This document shows positions 10,530 through 21,500 of a stretch of 64,000 bases of DNA, one piece after another; position 1 is the first letter of the stretch, and each line of letters starts with the position of its first letter. A model generated the notes under the pieces. It had not been told where the DNA came from. It saw only the letters and a list, made by a program, of their open reading frames with translations, and did no database searches. The position numbers and the translations under genes were made by a program. The stretch is from Artocarpus heterophyllus (lineage: Eukaryota > Streptophyta > Magnoliopsida > Rosales > Moraceae). Location: contig JAJQZP010000041.1 in the NCBI GenBank assembly GCA_025403435.1, positions 254,111 to 318,110 on the forward strand, written 5' to 3'.

Positions 10530-13440
10530 TGTAACGCCCCTTAATTCGGACGTCACAGATATCGTTACATACTTATATTCATACATGCTTAAATAATTAA
10601 ACACATAGATAATATCAACTCAATCGTACTATAGATTTTAAAATACTTAAACTTACATTACCAGGATCCATTCATATAAATTTTTTATTTTAAACTTACA
10701 TTGTTTCGAAAAACATAGTTTAATGTTATTTCATAACATAATTTATTCGTTTATACTTAATTTATTCAAGAACTTATTTAATAATAATTGATAATCAAAT
10801 AGTAAAATCAAGATTTATTAAAATCTCACATTAAATCACTTTGATCAACATATCTTTGAATTCCTCTTATTCCCACAGTTCGGCAGGCCGAACTTGGGAC
10901 TTCGGCAAGCCGAACAACATCGGCAAGCCGGAGCGTCTTCCATCGGCAGGCCGGCAGAAGCTTTGTAATTCGGACCAAAAATTCATCCAGGTTCGGCAGG
11001 CCGAAAAATGGATCGGTCGGCCGATCTTCTGGTCTTCGGCAGGCCGGACACGGAGTTCGGCAAGCCGTCCGAGACCAAATCTACTTTGGTAAAAAATTTA
11101 AAACGTTCTAACTTTATGTAAAATATAGCGAAAGTTCATATTCATAAAATTGATAAAATAACTTATAAAACCATAATATATGTGTTCTTAAAAACCCAAC
11201 ATAAAATATGTTCAAAATATATAATTTTATTGAATCATAAATTCATTTCTTCTTGGCGTGCTTCCGGTTACAATTCATCGTTCATGTTGCTCACACGCCG
11301 TTCCATGTCCTCCACCTATTCCAAGACTCTCTTACCCTTATCTGCAACATGACATATAAAACATGAATAAGCTAATGCTTAGTAAGTACATAAAATTCTC
11401 ACAATTTAAAACATTTCATAAACATCATCATCATCATTATCATCATAAAAGTGCCTTAAGCACAATTTCATGGAAACATATCTTTCATAATATTGACCAT
11501 TTTAAAATTTATATATATATATATATATTTTTTTATTATTATTCTTAAGGGCCCAAGTGTTGCACCATAAACATCATCATTGGCGCGCCGTCATGAGAGG
11601 AGAAGGGTAGCTAATCCCTAACCATACATGACATCATAACATATCATTTCATAACATTGGGTGTGCAACACTTATTAGGTGATACATAAATACATAATGT
11701 TCATACTTTGAAACATACCATAATCATCATACATGCGTAACTTTGAATCATGAAAAACTTTTTATAAGAAATCCTTTAAGAAAAATCATCATAAAAATCC
11801 TTGTAAACATATCATTAAATCCTTGTAAAACGTGTCATGTTGCAGGTGAGAATGTACTTACTTGATCGATAGCTTACTTAACCTTAATATTGCACTTGGT
11901 GACGACACCGCGGTCTCGTTGTGCTTGCTTCCTTAAGTGTCCATGCCATATATCCATTTTAAGGTGCAATAAAAAAAATCAATACTTATCATAAAATATC
12001 CATACACTCATCTCATATTTTAAATATTATTTTTTTATTATCATAAAATCTTTTAAACATACATAACATTTTATGATCAAACAATCCAAAAATAACATTT
12101 ATTAAAACATTTCATAATCATAAAATACATTCATCTTACATACTCATACATAAGCATAATTAACAACTTTTCACGAAAACATCACTCTTTACCTAAAGAA
12201 TAATCATTACATTTTTCATACCTTCAAAATTAAACAGTAACATTTTACTGTGAGGGGTAGAAGACAGAAATATTCATTTTTCATAAAACATTAAAATGAC
12301 ATAAAACGTGAGGAGACATCACACATAACAAAATACAATACCTAAAGAAGACATTGTAGACGAAATTTGAAGAGGAGAACATCTTTTTACATTTACCAAA
12401 AAAAAACTGAATTCATACCTTGAAGTTTCTTCTCGAAATTCTTGAATTCGATCAACGAAACAAGACTTCTCTCTCTTTTTTTTTTTTTTATAATCAGAAA
12501 ATTTTCGTGGAAGAGAAAAAGAAATTTTGTGAGGAAGGGAAGAGGAAGAGAAGTGAAAGAATGTCTCAGAAATTTTTGAGAAGCAAAACGTGTGAAGGAG
12601 AGAAAATAATGAAAAAGGAAACGTTAAAATTTTTAACGCAATAAACACCATTGATGGGAATTCAATTCCCTTCATTAAGTCAGAAAAATTCTGACTGTTG
12701 GAGGCGTGACTTGGGGCGTGAGAGGAGGAAGAGAAATAATGAAGGAACGTCTCAGAACCGAGACAAATTATTTGAGGAAAGAGCGTAATAAAAATTTTTA
12801 ACGTAATGTGTATAATAAAGAGTCATTACTCTTCATTAAGTCAGAAATATTCTGACTATGAAGAAGGTGATTGGCGTGGGAAAAGGAGAAGAATAGAAAA
12901 GGAAGGTCAAACATCATCAATCTTACCTTAACTTACCTTCTAAAAATAGGAAACCTCTTAATATAATACAAATCTAATCCTTTAATTTCCTTAACTGATA
13001 AAAACATTCCATTATTATGCCAATTAATCACATTAATTCACCCAATTAACGTAATTAACTCAGTCATAATTCTGGAGAGATTTCTGCTGACTGTTTGTCA
13101 GCCTTGTTCGGCCTGCCGATTTTCCCTCTTCGGCCTGCCGATTTTCCCTCTTCGGCCTGCCGATTTTCCTTCTTCGGCCTGCCGATCTGTCATTAAATGC
13201 CATAACATAAAACATTCACACATCATTGCATCATAAATTAAATAATCATATATTTATAATTTCTCATGAACACTAGAGCACAACGATTCCATGCGGTCGT
13301 CACCTGTCACAAATCTTGACATAAAAAGTTAGTAACATGCACATCACATATCATATCATATAACGTTATTTATTAAATACATTCCTTAATAGCGTTACTA
13401 ACTTAACGTGGTCCGTTACATAAAATAGGCGGGTGTTACA
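10530..13440 (-). repeat. 5' LTR of the Tekay element (2911 bp)
   Basis: Twin of 2742-5653, with the same palindrome clusters at about 10879-11070 and 13107-13186. It should hold the promoter of the intact gag-pol on the minus strand. Confidence 0.95.
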
Positions 13441-13445
13441 CACAC
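13441..13445. other. Target-site duplication CACAC, right copy
   Basis: Matches 2737-2741. Confidence 0.92.
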
Positions 13446-13620
13446 ATACCAAGACTTATCAGTCAGTCCATCCATAGCTGATTGTGGCGTCCTCACATAC
13501 CAAGGTTCGTGCTTCTTGTTGGGCATCGGGTCACGGTTCCATCCAAAACCAGTTAGAAATTTTGATCTTGGAAACCAATCTTGGTTAGGGTCGCGTCAGC
13601 TCCTGGCGTGGTTCGTATCA
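13446..13620 (+). repeat. 3' LTR of CRM copy 1, second part
   Basis: Continues the LTR broken at 2741 and ends GGTTCGTATCA at 13620. It repeats about 50 bp (CTTATCAGTCAGTCCATCC and following) already present at about 2700-2741, so this LTR holds a roughly 53-bp tandem duplication that copy 2 lacks (about 801 versus 748 bp without the Tekay insert). Confidence 0.82.
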
Positions 13621-16600
13621 GTGGGACACATCATTCCCGACCCCTTTAGACTGTACGTGCTCGTGCCAACTCTATCGATAACCCACACGAGCGGTAGGGA
13701 ACCTCTTTACATGTGCCCACCAACTAGCAGAGGTTCGACTCTGATACCATTATGATATGAACCCACCAAACTCCACCCCAAAAGCCAGCTCGTGAGGGGA
13801 GGATTGTGAACCCTTATATATAACACCCAAGACCACCCTCACTAACCGATGTGGGACACATCATTCCCGACCCCTTTAGACTGCACGTCCTCGTGCCAAC
13901 TCCGTTGTTAACCCACACGAGCGGCAGGGAACCTTTGTACATGCACCCACCGACTTGTAGAGGTTCGGCTCTGATACCATATGATATAAACCCACCTAAC
14001 TCCACCCTAAAAGCTAGCGCATGTGGGGAGGATTGTGAACCCATATATATAATACCCAAGTCCACCTTCTCTAACCGATGTGGGACACATCATTCCCGAC
14101 CCTTTTAGCCTACACGTCCTCGTGCCAACTCCATCATTAACCCACACCAGCGACAGGGAACCTTAGTACATGCACCCACCGACTAGCAGAGGTTCGGCTC
14201 TGATACCATAAGATTTGAGCCCACCTAACTCCACTCCAAAAGCTAGCTCGTGAGGGGAGGATTGTGAACCCACATATATAACACCCAAAACCACCCACTC
14301 TAACCGATGTGGGACACATCATTCCCGACCCCTTTAGACTGCACGTCCTCGTGCCAACTCCGTTGTTAACCCACAGGAGCGGCAGGCAACCTTTGTACAT
14401 GCACCCACCGACTTGCAGAGGTTCGACTCTGATACCATATGATATGAACCCACCTAACTCCACCCTAAAAGCTACCGCATGTGGGGAGGATTGTGAACCC
14501 ATATATATAACACCCAAGTCCACCTTCTCTAACCGATGTGGGACACATCATTCCCGACCCTTTTAGACTGCACGGCCTCATGCCAACTCCGTCGTTAACC
14601 CACACGAGCGGCCTGGAACCTTTATACATGCACCCACAGACTAGCAGAGGTCCGACACTGATACCATTATGATACGAACCCACCTAACTCCACCCCAAAA
14701 GCTAGCTCGTGAGGGGAGGATTGTGAACCCATATATATAACACCCAAGACCACCCTCTCTAACCGATGTAGGACACATCATTCCACACCCCTTTAGACTG
14801 CACGTCCTCAGGCCAACTCTGTCGTTAACCCACATGAGCGGTAGGGAACCTTTGTACATGCACCCACCGACTAGCAGAGGTTTGGCTCTGATACCATATG
14901 ATATGAACCCACCTAACTCCACCCCAAAAGCTAGCTCGAGAGGGGAGGAATGTGAACCCATATATATAACACCCAAGACCACCATCTCTAACCGATGAGG
15001 AACACACCATTCCAGACCCCTTTAGACTGTACGTCCTCGTGCCAACTCCATCATTAACCCAAACGAGCGACAGGGAACCTTTGTACATGCACCCACCGAC
15101 TAGCAGAGGTTCGGCTCTGATACCATAAGATATGAACCCACCTAACTCCACTCCAAAAGCTAGCTCGTGAGGGGAGGATTGTGAACCCACATATATAACA
15201 CCCAAGACCACCCTCTCTAACCGATGTGGGACACATCATTCCCGACCCCTTTAGACGGCACGTCCTCATGCCAACTCTGTCATTAACCCACACGAGCGGC
15301 CGGGAACCAGTGTACATGCACCCATCGACTAGCAGAGGTTCGGCTCTAATACCATTTTGATATGAACCCACCTAACTCCACCCCAAAAGCTAGCTCGAGA
15401 GGGGAGGATTGTGAACCCATATATATAACACCCAATACCACCCTCTCTAACCGATGTGGGACAAATCATTCCCGACCCCTTTAGACGGCACGTCCTCATG
15501 CCAACTCTGTCATTAACCCACTCGAGCGGCAGGGAACCTTTGTCCATGCGCCCACCGACTTGCAGAGGTTCGGCTCTGATACCATATGATATGGACCCAC
15601 CTAACTCCACCCCAAAAGCAAGCACATGTGGGGAGGATTGTGAACCCATATATATAACACCCAAGTCCACCTACTCTAACTGATGTGGAACACATCATTC
15701 CTGACCCCTTTAGACTGTACGTCCTCGTGCCAACTCCATCATTAACCCACACGAGCGACAGGGAACCTTTGCACATGCGCCCATCGACTAGCAGAGGTTC
15801 GGCTTTGATACCATAAGAAATAAACCCACGTAACTCCACTCTAAAAGCTAGCTCGTGAGGGGAGGATTGTGAACCCACATATATAACACCCAAGACCACC
15901 CTCTCTAACCGATGTGGGACACATCATTCCCGACCCCTTTACACTGCATGTCCTTGTGCCAACTCTGTCACTAACCTACACGAGTGGTAGCGAACCTTTG
16001 TACATGAGCCCACCGACTAGCAAAGGTTCGGCTCTGATACCATATGATATAAACCCACCTAAATCCACCCCAAAAGCTAGCTCGTGAGGGGAGGATTGTC
16101 AACCCAAATATATAACACTCAAGACCACCCTCTCTAACCGATGTGGGACACATCATTCCCGACCGCTTTAGACTGCACGTCCTCATGCCAACTCCGTCGT
16201 TAACCCACACGAGCGGCGGGGAACCTTTGTACATGCATCCTCTGACTAGTAGAGGTTCAGCTCTAATACCCTATCATATCAACGCACCTAACTCCACTCC
16301 AAAAGCTAGCTCGTGAGGGGAGGATTGTGAACCCATATATATAACACCCATGACCACCCTCTCTAACCGATGTGGGACACATCATTCCTGACCCCTTTAG
16401 ACTGCACGTCCTCTTGCCAACTCTATCGTTAACCCCCACGAGCAGCAGGGAACCTTTGTACATGCAACCACGAACTAGTAGAGGTTCGGCTCTGATACCA
16501 TTATGATATGAACCAACCTAACTCCACCCCAAAAGCTAGCTCGTGAGGGGAGGATTGTGAATCCATATATATAACAACCAAGACCACCCTCTCGAACCGA

Positions 16601-17751
16601 TGTAGGACACATCATTCCCAACCCCTTTAGACAGCACGTCCTCGTGCCAACTCTGTTGTTATCCCACACGAGCGGAAGAGAACCTTTGTACTTGCGCCCA
16701 CCGACTAGCAGAGGTTCGGCTCTGATGCCGTATGATATGAACCCACCTAACTCCACCATAAAACCTAGCTCGTTAGGGGAGGATTGTGAACCTATATATA
16801 TAAGACCCAAGATCACCCTCTCTAACCGATGTGGGACACATCATTCCTAACCCCTTTAAACTGCACGACCTCGTGCCAACTCCATCGTTAACCAACACGA
16901 GTGGCAGGGAACCTTTGTACATGCGCCCATCGACTAGCAGAGCTTCAGCTCTGATACCATATGATATGAACCCACCTAACTCCACTCCAAAAGCTAGCTC
17001 GTGAGGGGAGGATTGTGAACCCATATATATAACGCCCAAGACCACCCTCTCTAACCGATGTGGGACACATCATTCCTGACCCTTTTAGACTGCACGTCCT
17101 CGTGCCAACTCTGTCGTTAACCCGCACGAGCGGTAGGGAATCTTTGTACATGCGCCCATCGACTTGTAGAGGTTCGGCTCTGATACCATATGATATGAAC
17201 CCACCTAACTCCACCCCAAAAGCTAGCGCTTGGGGGGAGGATTGTAAACTCATATATATAGCACCCAAGTCCACCTTCTCTAACCGATGTGGAACACATC
17301 ATTCTTGACCCCTTTAGACTGTACATCCTCATGCCAACTCCATCATTAACCCACACGAGTGACAGGGAACCTATGAACATGCGCCCACTGACTAGCAGAG
17401 ATTCGACTCTGATACCATATGATATGAACCTACCTAACTCCACCCCAAAAGCTAGCTCGTAAGGGGAGCATTGTGAACCCATATATATAACACCCAAGAC
17501 CACCCTCTCTATTTGATGTGGGACACATCATTCCTGACCCCTTTAGACTACATGTCCTCGTGCCAACTCCATCTTTAACCCACACGAGCGGCGGGGAACC
17601 TTTGTACATGCGCCCACTGACTCGCAGAGGTTCGGCTCTGATACCATTTGATATGAACCCACCTAACTCCACCCCAAAAGCTGCCTCATGAGGGGTGGAT
17701 TGTGAACCCATATATATAACACCCAAGACCACCCTCTCTAATCGATGTGGG
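13621..17751 (-). repeat. Tandem TRIM array, block A (about 18 units of 229 bp)
   Basis: Direct repeats about 229 bp long. Landmarks on the plus strand: GATGTGGGACACATCATTCC, CCACCGACTAGCAGAGG, GGTTCGGCTCTGATACCA and CATATATATAACACCC. On the minus strand each unit reads LTR (TGATGTGTCCC...TTCATATCA), PBS (TGGTATCAGAGCC), a short internal region and a polypurine tract (AAAGGGGTCGGGAA). Some units pair as dimers: 13851-14108 and 14309-14566 are near-identical at 458 bp offset. It ends at the copia target site GTGGG. Confidence 0.93.
17747..17751. other. Target-site duplication of copia copy 1, left (GTGGG)
   Basis: GTGGG lies left of the copia LTR; the right copy at 27510-27514 is GTAGG, one substitution apart. 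The array register continues across the element. Confidence 0.82.
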
Positions 17752-19793
17752 TCTTAGACATGTATGCCCTACGGAGTAAAAATGTAATACGTTTTTGGAG
17801 ACTGTTATATGTAATATGTTTTTGGAGACATAATAAAGTATTTATTCATATATTCTAAATCTTGTCCTCTTTATGTTCATATATGTTGAATGTATGATAA
17901 GCAAACAGTAGTCTGAGACTCTCAGTCTAAACCTTTAAGAATTGGGCATATGATGGATTGATTATGCAGAAGACACGATTCTTAAGGTGACAATCTAAAA
18001 CATAAGATCTGCAATCGAGGGAATAAGGTTGGGCACTTTATTCATGTAAAGATTGTTATGTTCTCTATATCCCTTTTGGGAGATGGTTTGTCTTGACCAT
18101 CAGAGTTGGGCTCCGTAAATAAAAACATTGGTGCATTGTCATAGGTCACGATGTGTTGGATTGGGACATAAAGTGAATTGATTTGGATTAATAATTCTGT
18201 CTTGGCAAATCGATTAACTTTAGAAAATCATTTATATTGTATCTTAATCTTGAGATGAATAGTGGGCCCTTTATCTCGACTTGTGTCTTTTGATATGCCA
18301 AAGGGTGACACCCACATCTCAATAGTGGTATGCATGCCGGTACGTTGGAGGCATGACTCTTGATAGCGTAGACTTGTTATTCATAGATATGGAATCCATA
18401 GCTCCTCTTTAGGAGTAATGATATCCTCTTATATGCGTTGTCCTGTAATTGGAAAACTGGAGCGCTCAACCATTTGGATGCATAGGTGTAACCGAATGGT
18501 ATACTATCTTTGGATAGTAAGTTTTTTGATGGTGAGATAATGGAACGTAAGATAAAAATAATAGGGAAGGTAAGACAAAACTTGTCCTTAAGCCGATTAT
18601 GGATTATCATATGGGGATACGATACACTTTGATATGTCATGGAGACTTAGCTGTACGAGCTTCATAATTCTATAAAGTTCGAGAGTGCAGCTCCAAGCTT
18701 TTAGTGGAGTAGTGTTGGAGTTGATAATTGTGAAATGTATATCTAGGATATTGGGTTTCATAATTATCATGAGCTTGAACTTTATAGGCCCATTTTGGTC
18801 CCTTTTGCTAGCTCACAAAATCCTGTAACGACACGGCGTGCTTTTCTAATAATCGGTGACTTATGTCAGATTTATCAGATTGGTTTAAAATTTGTAAGAA
18901 TCAAATAATTCATGTCTATTTATCAGTTGAATGAATTTTGTAATAAAATTAATTTAAGATAAACTTGTTGAATTATTGAGATTGGACAATTCTTGTCTGT
19001 TTATCGGTTGATTTAATTTTGGATAAATTAGATCAAGATAAACTTGTAGAATTATTGTGAATTGATTTATTTTCTTAGAGATTATCTTGATAAAGTTTGT
19101 TTTGATCAGATAACTTTCTATTGGGTTATTTGAATTAAAACTAAGACTTTATCCTATAGAATCTCGGGTGGAAAATAAAAGATTCACGGAGATATTTACG
19201 CAGGAGTTTGGCCTATCGAATGACGTGTTTGGCCTATCGATGGGGCTTGTTCGACCTGCCGATCAGTGAGCGATAAGATTACACATTTTCACGTGGATCT
19301 TATCAGATATTGATCCAAACTTGATTCTGTTTCAAATTTTTGAGACCTAATCTGATAAGGACTGACCCCAGGACCAATAGGTATAAAAAGGGAGTGAGTC
19401 TCATGATTTACTCAGAGTTCAATATTCAGAGATTAAGAGTGATACTCTTCTAGTGAGCATCTGAAAACTCCCTGAGAGCTTTTGTTCACAAATCACGAAC
19501 ACTAGCTTTGGGTTCTCTCTATTGGTTGGAAGGAGAGTCACCGGTGGAAGAGCTGTACGTGTGAGCCTACACTCACTCCAGTTATGGATAGAGAATAGCA
19601 AAGAAGACCAGTTGATTGAGGCTCCTTTGGAACGTTACTTCTCTACACAGGTTGCGGAGGTTCTTCGGTATAGGAGGTTAGTAAGATCTGTTTAATTTAC
19701 ACATATAGCATGTCAAACTTGTGTTTTGGAAAAATACTCTGATGTTAAAATTTTTAAAATTCCACTGCGTACCTCTCACACATTTTTCCAACA
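17752..19793 (+). repeat. 5' LTR of copia copy 1
   Basis: Starts TCTTAGACATGTATGCCC (TG mutated to TC) and ends TTTTCCAACA. Near its start an ATACGTTTTTGGAGAC segment is duplicated (about 17788-17830), which the other LTRs lack. It contains a decayed palindrome cluster at about 19208-19263 and a CCAAT/TATA promoter. Confidence 0.9.
19374..19390 (+). promoter_or_regulatory. CCAAT and TATA boxes of the copia 5' LTR
   Basis: CCAAT lies just upstream of TATAAAAAG (19382). The arrangement is identical at 27088-27104 and 58242-58259. The palindrome cluster sits about 120-175 bp upstream, in U3. Confidence 0.75.
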
Positions 19794-21500
19794 ATTGGTA
19801 GCAGAGCCCAAGTTTTTTACTTAAATTTACAAGTTTGTGATCATGTTATATATGTAAATTTTGTGATCTTAATCTCTCCTATGCTTGAATTTAATTTTAT
19901 AGAGAGATGGCACTCTAGGTTTCTATATTAATATATGTTGTCATGGATTATGTGGTGAATGTTCATTAATTAATTATGGTTGATTAAATTGTTATTTAAT
20001 TATTTATTAATTAATTAATACCGGTTATGGTTCCTTAGAGGTTAGAATGTGTATCTAGGTTTTTCATGTAATTAGATGGCGGACTATCATCTCCGTCTAG
20101 GAATTATTGTTTAATTTAAAATTTGTGAGAATTTTGTAATTAAATAATTATTCAGAGAAGACGGATCTAGAAGATGGATTTAGAAGATTGATGATGGCGC
20201 ACCCAGCTATTTCCTGAGTCTCTAATTTTATGTTTTTGAATTGTTGAAAATAAAATTGATGAATTGCATTAAAATTGTATTTTCTGGAATAAGGGATTTC
20301 TGCTCGGTCGGCATGCCGGACATCACAGTTCGGCAGGCCGATGGTCACAGATCAGCAAGTCAGACGTGTGGTCCGACAGGCCGTTAGTGGAGCAGAAATT
20401 GGCTGGCTCTGCCAGCAGGCAGAACTTCCAGTTCGGCATGCCGAACTTTCATGGGTCGGCAGGCCAATCTCCTAGATCGACAGGCCGATGAAGCATGACC
20501 GGCAGGCCGATTACCCAGATCGACCTGCCGACCGAGAGCTAAAAAATTTCCAAAAAAGGTACAATTTTTGCAATGCAGTTTTAATTTTATTTTTAAGACG
20601 ATTATGAGAAACATTAAATTTGGATATGGCCGGAAATATGAAGTATTTGATTCATACGGGATTGAAGACTTGAAGATGGGAATTATGTGAAGAAGGATAC
20701 AGCTTGAGGATTCAAGGATGAAGAATCGATATATGTCTCGATTATTCTCTTGTAATCTTAGTTTTCTATTCTCTAGGGTGGAACCATAATATTACGGTTA
20801 TTATTATTTTGCTTGTAGCTTTGCTTGAATGCTTTGCTTGTCTGTATTATAATATGATTTGCCATGTATCTTGATAACATGTCATATAGAATAAGAAGTG
20901 CCACTCATATTAAAATTGTTCATGCATAATTTTAAAATAAAATATTGGCTTCAAAAGATTGAGTGGGAGAAGGTTTTCGAAGAGAGAACCTAAGGCCTCC
21001 ATCGCTGGTCCATAGGAAGAACATGGTGGTCTTGACCCCTAGGAAGGGATTTCTATCATATACCAGATTGGATCTCTGAGAGGATAAGGTATTTTAGCAT
21101 GATTTATGGTTGCACACCCCTAGGTGGTGATTATAAACCATGGATAAAATATTGAAACGATGGTTATACACTCGCGTTAATTTTATTATTAACCTCCCCT
21201 AGGAGCTCTATTAATAAAATTGATAGCCAAAGAAATGATTATTAATATATGCTGGATCATACGGGTCCTGGATGGCATATATTAATCAGGAGGGGATCCG
21301 TATTCCTGATTGAATTTGGCATGACTCCCCTAGGAGCTTGTTGAATTCTGAGTTGGGAATTATCGTTGTAAGGTTGTGATATTTTCAAGGTTTTGACACA
21401 TAAACACATTTGTATAATATTACATGATTGTGTTATCTTACTAAATCACTATTATATGTTTGCTTATGTTTGGTATATGGTTCTTTATTGTAGATTGAAA
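19794..21500 (+). other. Copia copy 1 leader (about 1.7 kb) with mutated PBS and palindrome array
   Basis: The PBS at 19796-19808 reads TGGTAGCAGAGCC, one base off the tRNA-iMet complement. The leader is long and non-coding. It holds a decayed palindrome array (20305-20535) and four CCTAGG motifs (near 21037, 21115, 21195 and 21327). The equivalent copia copy 2 leader keeps both features in better shape. Confidence 0.82.
20305..20535. repeat. Decayed palindrome array in copia copy 1 leader
   Basis: About nine degenerate copies of TTCGGC-NN-GCCGAA, including GTTCGGCAGGCCGATGG and GTTCGGCATGCCGAAC. Many CG sites have changed to TG or CA relative to 59162-59345 of copy 2. Confidence 0.8.

Larger units (their letters stand above)
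2742..13440 (-). mobile_element. Complete Tekay-type chromovirus (Ty3/gypsy), minus strand, nested in the CRM copy 1 LTR
   Basis: 10.7 kb element with 2.91-kb LTRs (2742-5653 and 10530-13440) beginning TGTAACG and ending TTACA, CACAC target duplications on both sides, a tRNA-iMet PBS at 10514-10524, a polypurine tract at 5654-5668 and one uninterrupted gag-pol frame (5690-10321). By eye the two LTRs differ by three substitutions and one 1-bp indel, so the insertion is very young. Everything expected for autonomous transposition is present. Assignment to Tekay rests on long LTRs, a single gag-pol ORF and a C-terminal chromodomain. Confidence 0.95.
1..13620 (+). mobile_element. CRM-type Ty3/gypsy retrotransposon, copy 1 (5' part outside window; split by nested Tekay element)
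   Basis: The visible part starts inside reverse transcriptase and runs through RNase H and integrase into a 3' LTR that begins TGATGAGG at 2116 and ends GTATCA at 13620. The LTR is interrupted by another element at 2742-13440. Assignment to the CRM lineage rests on the integrase C-terminus: instead of a normal chromodomain it has a short acidic stretch (EEGNDEDI) that crosses the polypurine tract into the LTR, a known CRM trait. The right flank continues directly as tandem-array sequence (GTGGGACACATC), so this element was inserted into the array. The left end and its target duplication are outside the window. Confidence 0.88.
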
